64,000 nt of DNA, taken from contig CAVSRC010000003.1 in NCBI GenBank assembly GCA_963730325.1, positions 1-64,000 on the forward strand, written 5' to 3'. The notes below the pieces were generated by a model. It did not search any database, was not told the DNA's origin, and saw only the letters and a program-made list of their open reading frames with translations. A program made the translations under genes and the position numbers. Source of the DNA: CAVSRC01 sp963730325 (lineage in GTDB: Bacteria > Pseudomonadota > Alphaproteobacteria > Rhizobiales > Kaistiaceae). Shown piece after piece: positions 9,212 through 18,712 of this stretch (its first letter is position 1; the number at the start of each line of letters is the position of its first letter).

Positions 9212-9241
9212 ACTCGTCAGGACAGCATTCAGGAGGGAACC

Positions 9242-10219
9242 ATGCCCGGGGGACAGATCGAAAAGGCGGCGCTCGGCCGCACCGGCTTTGCCGTGACGAA
9301 GCTCTCTTTTGGCTCGTCCATCCTCGGCGACATGCCGGAGACCTTTGGCTATGGCGTCGACGACGACCGGGCGCGGGCGACGCTGAAGGCGATCTTCGCT
9401 TCTCCGGTGAACTTTCTCGACACGGCGCGCATCTACGGCCACGGGCGCAGCGAGGAGCGCATCGGCGCCACGCTCCGCGAAATCGGCGGCCTGCCCGAGG
9501 GCTTCGTCATCGCCACCAAGGCCGACCGCGACTTCGAAACCAACGCCTTCGACGGCCCCAGGGTGCGGCGCTCGCTGGAGGAGAGCCTGGCGGCGCTCGG
9601 TCTCGACCACATTCCGTTGCTGAACCTGCATGATCCGGAACATGCCTCGAACGCGGACGACATCGCCAAGCCGGGCGGCGCGCTGAGCGAGCTGTTCAAG
9701 CTCAGGGAGGAAGGGCTGGTCAGCGGCGTCGGTCTGGGAGCCGGCCGCGTCGACCTGATCATGCCGCTCATCAGGGACTGGGACTTCGATGTGATCATGA
9801 CCCACAACCGCTTCACGCTCGCCAACCGCAATGCCGAAGAGATGATCGACGTCTGCGTCGCCAAGGGCATCGCCGTGCTCAACGCGGCGCCCTATGCCGG
9901 CGGCGTCCTGGCCAAGAACTCGAACACCTACAGGAAGTACGCCTACCAGGATGCTTCCGAGGAGATGCTGAACCCGATCCGCCGCATCGAGGAGATCTGC
10001 GACCGCTACGACGTGCCAACCGGAGCCGCCGCGCTGCAGTTTTCCATGCGCGACAAGCGGGTGACCTCGACCGTCGTCGGCGTCAGCAAGCCGGAGCGCG
10101 TCGCCCAGACGCTGGAATGGGCCAACTGGGACATCCCGCAGGCGGCATGGGACGAGCTGCTCGCCCTGCCCTATGCGACCGACGACCCCGAGGCGACGCG
10201 CGTGTTCACGGCGGGCTGA
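9242..10219 (+). CDS. Aldo/keto reductase
   Basis: A 325-residue (alpha/beta)8 oxidoreductase of the aldo/keto reductase superfamily that uses NAD(P)H. The family features seen are LGRTGFAVTKLSFG at the start, the catalytic Asp-Tyr pair in FLDTARIYGHG (about residues 59-69), Lys in VIATKAD, and His in NLHDPEH. The sequence is closest in character to sugar dehydrogenases such as D-threo-aldose 1-dehydrogenase or L-fucose dehydrogenase. The exact substrate cannot be set. GGAGG lies just before the ATG. There is no sugar catabolic gene beside it. Confidence 0.87.
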   Translation: MPGGQIEKAALGRTGFAVTKLSFGSSILGDMPETFGYGVDDDRARATLKAIFASPVNFLDTARIYGHGRSEERIGATLREIGGLPEGFVIATKADRDFETNAFDGPRVRRSLEESLAALGLDHIPLLNLHDPEHASNADDIAKPGGALSELFKLREEGLVSGVGLGAGRVDLIMPLIRDWDFDVIMTHNRFTLANRNAEEMIDVCVAKGIAVLNAAPYAGGVLAKNSNTYRKYAYQDASEEMLNPIRRIEEICDRYDVPTGAAALQFSMRDKRVTSTVVGVSKPERVAQTLEWANWDIPQAAWDELLALPYATDDPEATRVFTAG

Positions 10220-10276
10220 AGCCGCTCACCGCCGCCGAATCTCATCCCGAGCGGCAGCGCCTCGGAATCTCGGCCT

Positions 10277-10867
10277 TCAGTCTGATGGCGATGGGTCTCT
10301 ATCACCCGCCTCCGCCGCCCGCCCGCGCAGGCGTTCGATCTCGGCGCCGACGCGCGCCACATCCGGCACGCCGGCAAGGACCTCGCGCGTGGTCTCGGTA
10401 CCCTCGATCAGCAGGCTGATCGTGCCGGAACCGCCCGCGCCTTCCTCCCGCTCGACGCCACGGATCGCCTTGAGATCGAGCGAACGCACGGAGCGCTTGC
10501 GCGCGCCGGAGATGACGAGAACGCGCTCCTCGGAGAGCGCATAGACGGTGGTGCCGCCTTCGCGCCAGCTCCTGATGCCGGCAACCGCCATGCCGGCGCC
10601 GACCGCGATGAACGGGATGCCCAAGAGCGGGAAGAACTGGCCGAAGGGGTCGCCCGGTATGCCGCGGGTCATCAGCCAGGCGGTCGATGTCCAGAACACC
10701 GCGAAGCCGGCGAAGAGGAGACCGAACACGATGCGGCTGATGTCCGGCGTGCCGCGCATCCGTCCGACCGGCCTGTCCGCCCAGATCAGCCGCTCATGCG
10801 GACGCATCTCGTGCCGCGCAATATCGAGCGGGCCCGCGCCCGGCCGATATGTTTCAGTGTTGTCCAT
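10277..10867 (-). CDS. Membrane protein with a PH-like domain
   Basis: A 196-residue protein. Two hydrophobic segments (about residues 48-68 and 78-100) are followed by TTVYALSEERVLVISGARKRSVRSLDL, the typical opening strands of bacterial PH domains (bPH/DUF304 type), and a charged C-terminus. This family has no well-defined biochemical role. The gene is alone, converging with the aldo/keto reductase. The 210 bases upstream hold a palindromic repeat. Confidence 0.65.
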   Translation of the reverse strand: MDNTETYRPGAGPLDIARHEMRPHERLIWADRPVGRMRGTPDISRIVFGLLFAGFAVFWTSTAWLMTRGIPGDPFGQFFPLLGIPFIAVGAGMAVAGIRSWREGGTTVYALSEERVLVISGARKRSVRSLDLKAIRGVEREEGAGGSGTISLLIEGTETTREVLAGVPDVARVGAEIERLRGRAAEAGDRDPSPSD

Positions 10868-10927
10868 GCGTCGCCCCCCCGATCAGGCGCCGACCATAGC
10901 GCGGCTGGCGTCTCCACCTCCAGAGTG

Positions 10928-11034
10928 ACCGTCATCCCCCGGCGAGCGGAGCGAGACCGGGGGATCGCTTCCCACACGATGACAAGCACCGTGTCCGCTG
11001 TGGCCGATCCTCCGGTCAAGCCGGAGGATGACCG
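10928..11034. repeat. Composite intergenic palindromic repeat
   Basis: Outer ends are ACCGTCATCC and GGATGACCGT, an inverted pair. Inside are a left hairpin (CCCCCGGCGAG...GACCGGGGG) and a right hairpin (ATCCTCCGGTCAAGCCGGAGGAT). The architecture and length match the elements at 4836-4942 and 5938-6024, although the arm sequences differ. Confidence 0.75.
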
Positions 11035-11079
11035 TGCTGGTGGCAACGCCATCGCGGCGCCCAATGCGGGCTCTGTTGC

Positions 11080-13256
11080 TCAGCTCTCGCCGATCAGCTT
11101 GAACCAGCCGGCTTCGTCGATGACCTCGACGCCGTGTTTTTGCGCGTCCTTCAGCTTGGAGCCTGCGCCCGGCCCGGCGACGACCAGATCGGTCTTTTTG
11201 GAGACAGAGCCGGAGACCTTGGCGCCGAGACGCTCGGCCATCGCCTTGGCCTCGTCGCGGCTCATGCGCTCCAGCGATCCGGTGAAGACGACGGTCTTGC
11301 CGGCGACCGGCGTCTCGCGCGCCACCTGCTCGGCCTTACGGATCTCATCCATCTGCCCGACCAGCGCCTCGACCACGGCGCGATTGTGCGCCTCGCCGAA
11401 GTAACGGGCGACGGCTTCCACCACCGTCTCGCCGATCTGGTCGATGGCGTCCATCTCGGCGCGCGCCGCCTCGTCGCCGTCGGCGACCTTGAGCGCCGCG
11501 TCGTGGAAGGCGGTCCATGAGCCATAGGCGCGGGCGAGTTGGCGCGCCGTCGTCTCGCCGACATGGCGGATGCCGAGCGCGTTGATGAAGCGCTCGAGCG
11601 CGATCTCGCGGCGCGCGTCGATCGCAGCAAAGAGGTTGCGCACGGAGGTCTCGCCGAAGCCCTCGCGGGTCTTGAGCACACCGCCCATTCCCGCGTCGCG
11701 CTGAGCAAGCGTGAAGATGTCGGCCGGCGCCTTGACCGGCAGGTCCGGCTCCTCGTCGTAGAAATATTCGATCTGCTTCGCCCCAAGCCCCTCGATGTCG
11801 AAGGCGGAGCGCGAGACGAAATGCATCAGGTGCTCCTTGCGCTGGAAGGGACAGGCGAACTCGCCCGAGCAGCGGCGCACGATCCCCTCCCCGCCGGTTG
11901 CGATCGCCTCGCGCACGACTTCCGTCTTGAGTTCGCACGGACAGACCCTGGGGAAGTCGTAGGGCTTCGCATCCTTCGGCCGCGCTGCAAGATCGACGGC
12001 AGCACCTGCGGGATGACGTCGCCGGCGCGCTGGATGGTGACCGTGTCGCCGACGCGGATATCGACGGGCTTGCCGGCATCGTCGAGGCGCAGCGGCTCGC
12101 CGTCGCGGCCGAAGCCGCGGATGAAATCCTCGTTGTGCAAAGTGGCATTGGTGACGACCACGCCGCCGACCGTCACCGGCTTCAGCCGCGCCACCGGCGT
12201 CAGCGCGCCGGTGCGGCCGACCTGGATGTCGATGGCCGTCAATTCGGTGGTCGCCTTCTCGGCCGGGAACTTGTGGGCAATGGCCCAGCGAGGCGAGCGC
12301 GTGCGGAAACCGAGACGCGCCTGCAAGGCCAGCGAGTCGGCCTTGTAGACGACGCCGTCGATATCGTAGTCGAGGCTGGCGCGCTGGCGCTCGATGTCGC
12401 GATAGGCGGCAAGCGCCCCGTCGGCATCCTGGCAGAGCGTCATCATCGGATTGATGGCAAAGCCCCACTTGGCGAAGAGCTTCACCATCGCCAACTGGCT
12501 GTCGGCCGGCACGTCGCTCATCTCGCCCCAGGCATAGGCGAAGAAACGCAGCGGCCGGGCGGCGGTGACTTTCGGGTCCTTCTGGCGCAGCGACCCGGAG
12601 GCGGTGTTGCGCGGATTGACGTAGAGCGGCTTGCCCGCCTTCGCCTGCTCCTCGTTGAGCCGGGCGAAATCCGCCTTGCCGAGATAGATCTCGCCGCGCA
12701 CCTCGACGATCTGCGGCACGCCTTTGGGCAGGTCATGGGGAATGTCGCGGATGGTGCGCACATTGGCGGTGACGTCCTCGCCCTCGACGCCGTCGCCGCG
12801 GGTGGCGCCGAGGACGAGCTTGCCCGCCTCGTAGCGCAGCGACATGGACAGGCCGTCGATCTTGGGCTCGGCGGTGAGCGCGATCGGCTCGTCGTCGGGC
12901 CGGCCGAGGAAGCGGTGCATCTGGGCGACGAAATCGCGCACGTCGTCGTCGCTGAAGGCATTCTCCAGCGACAGCATGGGGACGGCGTGGCGAACCGTGG
13001 CGAACTTGCCGGACGGCGCCACGCCGACGCGCTCGCTCGGGCTGTCGGCGCGCTTGAGCGCCGGGAAACGCGCCTCGATGGCGGCATTGCGCTGGCGCAG
13101 CGCATCGTATTCGGCATCGGTGACGGTCGGCGCCTCCTCGGCATAATAGCGCCGGTCGTGGCCCGCGATATCGCGCGCCAGACGCTGAAGCTCGGCCGCG
13201 GCTTCGGCCTCGCTCAGTTCCTCGACCGTCTTTGTCGGTTTGGCAGTTTTCGCCAC
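11080..13256 (-). CDS. ligA: NAD-dependent DNA ligase LigA (single-base frameshift)
   Basis: The essential replicative ligase, about 725 residues if one missing base near 11984-11995 is restored. The order is Ia domain, adenylation domain with the AMP-accepting Lys132 in EPKIDGLS, OB fold, Cys4 zinc finger, helix-hairpin-helix repeats (ALGIRHVGE) and a C-terminal BRCT domain (KTVVFTGSLERMSRDEA). The frame breaks between GDVIPQVLPSIL and RPKDAKPYDFP, which are adjacent in normal LigA, and both halves are well conserved, so a sequence error or very recent mutation is likely. The start is GTG 13256, with a GGGAG site 8 bases away. The first zinc-finger Cys (CPCELKTEVVREA) lies right after the break. 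Confidence 0.9.
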
Positions 13257-13312
13257 GTCAGCATCTCCCGGACGTTCGGAGATTTGCCCGAGCCGCGCCG
13301 CCGGGCAAGGGC

Positions 13313-14539
13313 TTAGTCGGGGCCCGTGGCACGAGACGGCCCATGCACGCCGAACACGGCGACGACCAGGCCGGCGACGAAGAGGATGGCGCCGAGCAGG
13401 AAGGCGGCGCCCGGCAGGTGGACCGGAGCCACCGGGCCGATGAAATAGCCGAACACCGAGCCCGCCACCGGCGGGCCGATGATGCCGGTGATCGTCTGGG
13501 CGCTGGAGATCGCCCCTTGCAGGATGCCCTGCTCGCTCGGCGGCACCTCGCGCGTGATCAGCGCCTGTACCGCCGGCGCCGTGAGGCCCCAGCCGAGCAC
13601 ATAGGGCACGATGATGACGTAGATCATCCACGGCTGCGGCGCGACGGCGATGCCGACCATGCAGATCGCCGCGACGGCGAAGCCCATGTTGATGGTGACG
13701 CGTTCGCCGATCCTGGGCACGACGACGCGCACGAGACCGCCCTGGGTGATGACCACCAGCACGCCGACCACGGCCAGCGAAATGCCGACCTGATAGGCCG
13801 TCCAGTTGAAGCGGTAGCCGGTATAGAGCACCCAGTTGGCCTCCAGCATGCGCTCGGCCAGCTGGGCGATGACGAACAGCGAGAGCAGCGCCAGCACCGA
13901 CTTGTAGCGCAGCACGACGACGAAAGCGCCGATCGGGTTGGCCTCGCGCAGGCGGAAGGGGCGCCGATGGGCCTGGTCGAGCGACTCGGGCAGCAGGAAG
14001 AAGGCAAAGAAGAAGGCGACGACGCTGACCGCCGCCGCCGCATAGAAGGGCACGCGCGAGCCGAACTCGCCGAGCACGCCGCCGACCAGCGGGCCGGCGA
14101 TGAAGCCGACGCCGAAGGCGGCGCCGATGAGCCCGAAATTCGCCGCTCGCTTCTCCGGCGGCGTGATGTCGGCGATATAGGCCGTAGCGGTTGCCACCGA
14201 CGCCCCCATGATGCCGCCGATGATGCGCGCCAGCGCCACCACCCACAGATTGGGCGCGACCGCCAGCAGGATGTAGTCGACGCCGAGCCCGGCCAGCGAC
14301 ACCAGCATGATCGGCCGGCGGCCGAAACGGTCCGACAGGGCGCCGAAGGCGGGGCCGAAGAGGAACTGCATCAGCGCGTAGAGCGACAGCAGCGCCCCGT
14401 AAAGGGTGGCGGCCTTGCCGACCGCGTCGCCGGAGAGCTCCTTCACCAGCAGCGGAATGACCGGCAGCATGACGCCGATGCCGAAGACGTAGATGACCAT
14501 CGTCGCGAAGAGGACGATGATGCTCGTGCGCTGCTGCAT
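13313..14539 (-). CDS. MFS drug-efflux transporter (TetA-like)
   Basis: A 408-residue major facilitator superfamily protein with 12 predicted membrane helices. The cytoplasmic loop 2-3 motif GALSDRFGRRPIML (about residues 65-78), the helix 5 segment GFIAGPLVGGVLGE and the helix 11 region GIIGPPVAGSVFG match the tetracycline/multidrug proton antiporters (DHA1, TCR/Tet group). It probably exports small hydrophobic compounds. The substrate is not readable from sequence. It lies between ligA and recN with 56 and about 285 bases of gap and no local regulator such as tetR. Confidence 0.85.
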   Translation of the reverse strand: MQQRTSIIVLFATMVIYVFGIGVMLPVIPLLVKELSGDAVGKAATLYGALLSLYALMQFLFGPAFGALSDRFGRRPIMLVSLAGLGVDYILLAVAPNLWVVALARIIGGIMGASVATATAYIADITPPEKRAANFGLIGAAFGVGFIAGPLVGGVLGEFGSRVPFYAAAAVSVVAFFFAFFLLPESLDQAHRRPFRLREANPIGAFVVVLRYKSVLALLSLFVIAQLAERMLEANWVLYTGYRFNWTAYQVGISLAVVGVLVVITQGGLVRVVVPRIGERVTINMGFAVAAICMVGIAVAPQPWMIYVIIVPYVLGWGLTAPAVQALITREVPPSEQGILQGAISSAQTITGIIGPPVAGSVFGYFIGPVAPVHLPGAAFLLGAILFVAGLVVAVFGVHGPSRATGPD

Positions 14540-14756
14540 CAGGCTGCGGCCTCCCGGCTCGGCCGCACGTCAGGCGAGAGACCGGCGCCGACCACACGGC
14601 TCTCGCCGCCCGATCGCCCCGATTGTCCCGCGCATTGCCGCATTGCTCACTCCAGTCCACCGCGTCGCCGGCCGTTTCAGACACGATTGCGGGCGATTAG
14701 GCAAGCGGTACGGCTGACGCAGCCCGGGGGGCGAATAGCGAAACAGAAGTGAAGCG

Positions 14757-14817
14757 GGCAATCGGCAATAGCAGTCGGCAGTCGATCGAATGCCGATTGC
14801 CGAATGCCGACTGCCTG
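14757..14817. repeat. Nested inverted repeat between recN and the MFS gene
   Basis: The gap holds several short alternating copies of CGGCA and TGCCG words. The best pair is CAGTCGGCA (14770-14778) against TGCCGACTG (14806-14814). It starts 8 bases after the recN stop and could fold into the recN terminator. Confidence 0.5.
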
Positions 14818-14824
14818 TTCGCTC

Positions 14825-16495
14825 TCAGGCGGCGCCGAGGATCAGGCGATCGGCAGCCGCCCGCGCCTCCTCGGTGATGACGGCGCCGGCCAGCATGCGG
14901 GCGATCTCCTCGCGCCGGCGCACCGAATCGAGCGGGGTGATGCTGGTGGTGACCGCCTTGCCGCCCTTCACCGTCTGCTTGGCGACCAGCAGATGGACCC
15001 CGGCACGCGCCGCCACCTGCGGCGCATGGGTGACGGTGAGCACCTGCACGCGTGTCGCCAGCCGCGCCAGGCGCACGCCGATGGCGTCGGCGACGGCACC
15101 GCCGACGGCGGTGTCGATCTCGTCGAAGATCAGGGTGGGTGCCGAGCCGCGGTCGGCCAGCGCCACCTTGAGCGCCAGCAGGAAGCGCGACAGTTCGCCG
15201 CCCGAGGCGACCTTCATCAGCGGTCCGGGCTGCGTGCCGGGGTTGGTGCGCACATGGAAGGCGACGTCGTCGATGCCGGTCTCGCCGGGACTGCCGGGAT
15301 CGCTGACGATTTCGACCAGGAAGGCCGCCTGCTCCAGCTTGAGCGCCGGCAGTTCGGCAGCGACCGCCTTTTCCAGATGCCTGGCGGCGGCACGACGCTC
15401 CTTCGACAGGGCCATGGCGGCCGCATCGTATGCGCTGCGGGCGGCAGAGGCCGCCTTGTCGAGCTGGGCGAGCCGCTCCTCGCCGGATTCGAGCGCCGCC
15501 AGATCGCCGGCCATGCGTGTCGCCAGCGCCGGCAGGTCGGCGACGGTGACCTGATGCTTGCGGGCGGCGGCCCGGAGCGCAAACAGGCGCTCCTCGGTGC
15601 GCTCCAGCTCGCGCGGGTCGAAATCCGTGGCGGCCATCGCCCTGGCCAGCCCCTGCTCCGCCTCCTCCAGCGCGGAAAGCGCCTTGTCGAGGGCAGCGAC
15701 GGCGTCGTCGAGCAGGCCGCCCGCCTCGGGCACCTTGCGCTCCAGCCGGCGGACGAGGCTTGCCAGCACCGGCACCGGCGAGGCGCCGCCGGCCACCGTC
15801 TCATGGGCCTCGGCGATGTCGCCGGCGATCTTCTCGGCGCGCATCATCTGCTGGCGCCGGTCGGCGAGCGCATCCTCCTCATCAGGCTCGGGCGCCAGCG
15901 CCGCCAGCTCGTCGACGGCGGCGCGCAGATAGTCGGCCTCGGCGCGGGCCGATGCGATCTGCGCCTTGAGCTCGCCGAGCGCCGCCTCCGCCTGCCGCCA
16001 GGCGGCATGCGCCGCAGCGACCGCATCGCGTCGTCCATCGAGCTTGCCGAAGGCGTCGAGCAGCGCCCGGTGCATGGACGGATCGACCATGGCGCGGTCG
16101 GCATGCTGGCCGTGAATTTCGACCAGCGCCGCGCCAATCTGGCGCAAGAGCACGACCGACACGGGAGAATCGTTGACGAAGGCGCGGCTGCGCCCGTCGA
16201 CCCCCTGCACGCGGCGGAGGATCAGGTCGCCCTCGGCCTCGATGCCGCTGTCGGCGAGGATCGCCCGCGCCGGATGGTCGGCGGCGACGTCGAAGACCGC
16301 CGTGACGTCGCCCTGGGCGCTGTCGTCGCGCACCAGCGAGGCATCGCCGCGCCCGCCGAGCGCCAGCGACAGGGCATCGAGCAGGATCGACTTGCCGGCG
16401 CCGGTTTCGCCGGTGAACGCCGTCAGCCCGGCGGAGAAATCCGCGCTCAGACGGTCGATGATGACGATATCGCGTATGGCAAGGGCGACGAGCAT
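14825..16495 (-). CDS. recN: DNA repair protein RecN
   Basis: A 556-residue SMC-like ATPase that works in recombinational repair of double-strand breaks. It opens with MLVALAIRDIVIIDRL and Walker A GETGAGKSILLDAL (about 30-43). The middle is a long coiled coil. The C-terminal part has the signature SGGELSRFLLALKVAL and Walker B TLIFDEIDTAVGG. ATG 16495 gives the usual RecN start and length; an upstream in-frame extension to 16573 overlaps bamD and looks non-coding. It directly follows bamD, a conserved arrangement downstream of lpxC in this order. Confidence 0.95.
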   Translation of the reverse strand: MLVALAIRDIVIIDRLSADFSAGLTAFTGETGAGKSILLDALSLALGGRGDASLVRDDSAQGDVTAVFDVAADHPARAILADSGIEAEGDLILRRVQGVDGRSRAFVNDSPVSVVLLRQIGAALVEIHGQHADRAMVDPSMHRALLDAFGKLDGRRDAVAAAHAAWRQAEAALGELKAQIASARAEADYLRAAVDELAALAPEPDEEDALADRRQQMMRAEKIAGDIAEAHETVAGGASPVPVLASLVRRLERKVPEAGGLLDDAVAALDKALSALEEAEQGLARAMAATDFDPRELERTEERLFALRAAARKHQVTVADLPALATRMAGDLAALESGEERLAQLDKAASAARSAYDAAAMALSKERRAAARHLEKAVAAELPALKLEQAAFLVEIVSDPGSPGETGIDDVAFHVRTNPGTQPGPLMKVASGGELSRFLLALKVALADRGSAPTLIFDEIDTAVGGAVADAIGVRLARLATRVQVLTVTHAPQVAARAGVHLLVAKQTVKGGKAVTTSITPLDSVRRREEIARMLAGAVITEEARAAADRLILGAA

Positions 16496-16523
16496 GGCCG
16501 CTCCGGCAGGCAGCGGAACCGAA

Positions 16524-17357
16524 TCAGCTGGTATTCTTGCCGGCAAACGCCTTGCTGATCCACGACCCGGCATTCTCGCGCGGCTCCAGGCCGCCGGTCT
16601 GGATGAGCTTGTAGGCGTCCTTGTACCACTGGCTGTCGGGGAAGTTGTGCCCGAGCACCGCGGTCGCGGTCTGCGCCTCGCCGGTGAGCCCCAGCGCCAT
16701 GTTGGCCTCGGTCAGCCGCTCCAGCGCCTCTTCGACATGGCGCGTCGTCTGGTACTGGGTGACCACCACCTTGAAACGGTTGATCGCCGCCAGATAGTTG
16801 CGCTGCTCGAGATAATAGCGGCCGACCTGCATTTCCTTGCCGGCGAGCTGGTCGTTGCAGGCGATGATCTTGGCCTTGGCGTCGACGACGTATTCCGAAT
16901 CCGGATAGTTGTTGACGATCTCCTCGAAGGCGGCGAGCGCCTTGCGGGTCATGTCCTGGTCGCGCGTGACGTCCGGCATCCGGCGGAAATAGGACAGGCC
17001 GATCAGGTAGTTGGCGTAGGCGGCGTCCGGGCTGCCAGGATAGAGCGAGAGGTAGCGCTGGCCGGAGCCGATGGCGGTGTCGAAATCACCGCGCTTGTAG
17101 CTGGTGAAGGTCGACATGATGAGCGCCTTGCGGGCGTATTCCGAATAGGGATGCTGGCGGTCGACCTCGTCGAAGCTCTTGGTCGCGTCCTTGAGCTTGC
17201 CGCCGTTCATATAGGCAAGCCCCTTGTTGTAGAGGTTGCCGGCGGGCTGATCGTCGGCAAAGGCGTCCGGGGTGCCTTCGGTCGATTTCGAACAGGCTGC
17301 AAGCCCGACCAGAGCGAGCCCGAGGAACGCCCAGCGCAGCCGCGCCAAGCGCTGCAT
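16524..17357 (-). CDS. bamD: Outer membrane assembly lipoprotein BamD
   Basis: A 277-residue lipoprotein of the BAM complex, which folds beta-barrel proteins into the outer membrane. The signal peptide ends in the lipobox LAAC (about residue 22), followed by SKSTE. The mature protein consists of TPR-like helices (LYNKGLAYMNGGKLKDA, ALIMSTFTSYKRGDFDTAI, AAYANYLIGLSYFRRM, YYLEQRNYLAAINRF), as in ComL/YfiO. ATG 17357 was chosen because it gives a proper signal peptide; a GTG further upstream (17396) would add 13 residues. lpxC lies upstream and recN downstream. Confidence 0.93.
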   Translation of the reverse strand: MQRLARLRWAFLGLALVGLAACSKSTEGTPDAFADDQPAGNLYNKGLAYMNGGKLKDATKSFDEVDRQHPYSEYARKALIMSTFTSYKRGDFDTAIGSGQRYLSLYPGSPDAAYANYLIGLSYFRRMPDVTRDQDMTRKALAAFEEIVNNYPDSEYVVDAKAKIIACNDQLAGKEMQVGRYYLEQRNYLAAINRFKVVVTQYQTTRHVEEALERLTEANMALGLTGEAQTATAVLGHNFPDSQWYKDAYKLIQTGGLEPRENAGSWISKAFAGKNTS

Positions 17358-17546
17358 GGTCGCCGGCCTGCCCAACCCATCGATTCCCGGTCGCACGCGC
17401 TACCCGCCTCTTGTCTGCTTCATGATCCAAGCCGCTGTTTTCTAGCCGAAAACCGTCAGCTCCGCCATGTCTGTGGGATCACACGGATTTGTGGCAATTT
17501 CCGGCCGCAACCCGACCGCACCGCAAGAATTCGCCGCGAGGGGAAA

Positions 17547-18497
17547 TCAGGCGGCTTCCGGGCCGATTGCAGCCGTTTCCAGCGCGGCGTGCGCGACAGC
17601 CTCACGGCGTTCGCCGACATCGGCATCGCTCGCCCACGTCCACGCGCCCTCGTCGGAGAGCAATGCCGCCAGCGCCGCGACATTGAGCTTGTGGCCGCCG
17701 CGATAGGAGCGGTAGAGCCCGCGAATCGGCGCCCCGGCCAGCGCCAGGTCGCCGACGGTATCCAGCGCCTTGTGGCGCACGCACTCATCGACGAAGCGCA
17801 AGCCCTCCGGATTGATCACCCGCTCGTCGCTGATGACCACGGAATTGTCGAGCGAGGCGCCCTGCGCCAGGCCGCGCGCCCAAAGCTGTTCGACATCGGC
17901 GAGGAAGCCGAAGGTGCGCGCCCGCGCCAGCTCGCGCCGGAACACCGCGCCATCGATATCGGCGGCGAACTGCTGGCGCCCGACCAGCGGATTGGCGAAG
18001 GCGATCTCGACCTCGATGCGCGTGCCGTCATAGGGAAGGAACTCGGCGCGCGCCTCGCCAAGGCGCACCGAAACCGGACGCAGCACCTTGATGAAGCTGC
18101 GCGGCGCGTCGAGCGCGGCAATGCCGGCCTCATCGAGGGCTTCCAGAAACGCACCGGCGCTGCCGTCCATCACCGGCACCTCGGGCCCGTCGATCTCGAT
18201 CGTCGCATTGTCGACATCGAGCGCCCTGAGGGTCGCCATCAGATGCTCTATCGTCGCCACCGAAGAACCGTTGAAGCCGACCACCGTGCAGGAGTCGGTG
18301 GCGCTGACATTCGTATAATGCGCGCGGACCGGCTCGTGGCCGTCAGCGTCGCGCACGCGCTGGAAGCAGATGCCACTGCCCGCCTCGGCCGGATGGATGG
18401 TCAGCGACGCCGGGCGACCGCTATGGACACCGATGCCCGAAACCGTCGTACTGCGGCGCAGTGTGTTCTGTCGTCCCGCTGATTGGCCGACCGCCAT
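17547..18497 (-). CDS. lpxC: UDP-3-O-acyl-N-acetylglucosamine deacetylase
   Basis: A 316-residue zinc hydrolase that performs the committed step of lipid A synthesis in the cytoplasm. The zinc ligands are His85 (ATIEHLMA), His242 and Asp246 (RHKALDTVGD), and the catalytic His269 (RGGHKLN). Two repeated domains of LpxC type are seen. ATG 18497 was chosen (MAVGQSAGRQNTL); a longer frame to 18581 has an unlikely basic leader. The position between ftsZ and bamD is conserved, and its presence confirms a lipopolysaccharide-making Gram-negative cell. Confidence 0.95.
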   Translation of the reverse strand: MAVGQSAGRQNTLRRSTTVSGIGVHSGRPASLTIHPAEAGSGICFQRVRDADGHEPVRAHYTNVSATDSCTVVGFNGSSVATIEHLMATLRALDVDNATIEIDGPEVPVMDGSAGAFLEALDEAGIAALDAPRSFIKVLRPVSVRLGEARAEFLPYDGTRIEVEIAFANPLVGRQQFAADIDGAVFRRELARARTFGFLADVEQLWARGLAQGASLDNSVVISDERVINPEGLRFVDECVRHKALDTVGDLALAGAPIRGLYRSYRGGHKLNVAALAALLSDEGAWTWASDADVGERREAVAHAALETAAIGPEAA

Positions 18498-18656
18498 GCT
18501 CACGTCACCCGCCCCCAGAAAACCCGATTCCCGCCACAACAATGGCAAGAGTAGTCGGGGCCGGAGACGCCGCCAAATCACGCTTTCTGACGCATTGTAA
18601 CCGCCGGTCGCCCGCCGGCCACGGTGACCAGCCCAATCATTTCAATGGGTTATGGA

Positions 18657-18684
18657 GGGACCGCCGCCCAAGGGCGGCAGTCCC
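18657..18684 (-). terminator. Hairpin after ftsZ
   Basis: A stem GGGAC-CGCCGCCC / GGGCGGC-A-GTCCC with a 3-base loop starts about 30 bases after the ftsZ stop codon, in the 215-base gap before lpxC. It is a candidate end for the dcw transcript. There is no clear T run. The rest of the gap should hold the lpxC promoter. Confidence 0.5.
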
Positions 18685-18712
18685 TGACAGGGTTTGTGAG
18701 CGCGCTTCCCCG

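Noticed and set aside
11826..14684. An apparent long protein joining the MFS region to LigA
   Set aside because: The N-terminal 450 residues are a shadow of the MFS gene; only the part from 13256 down is LigA.
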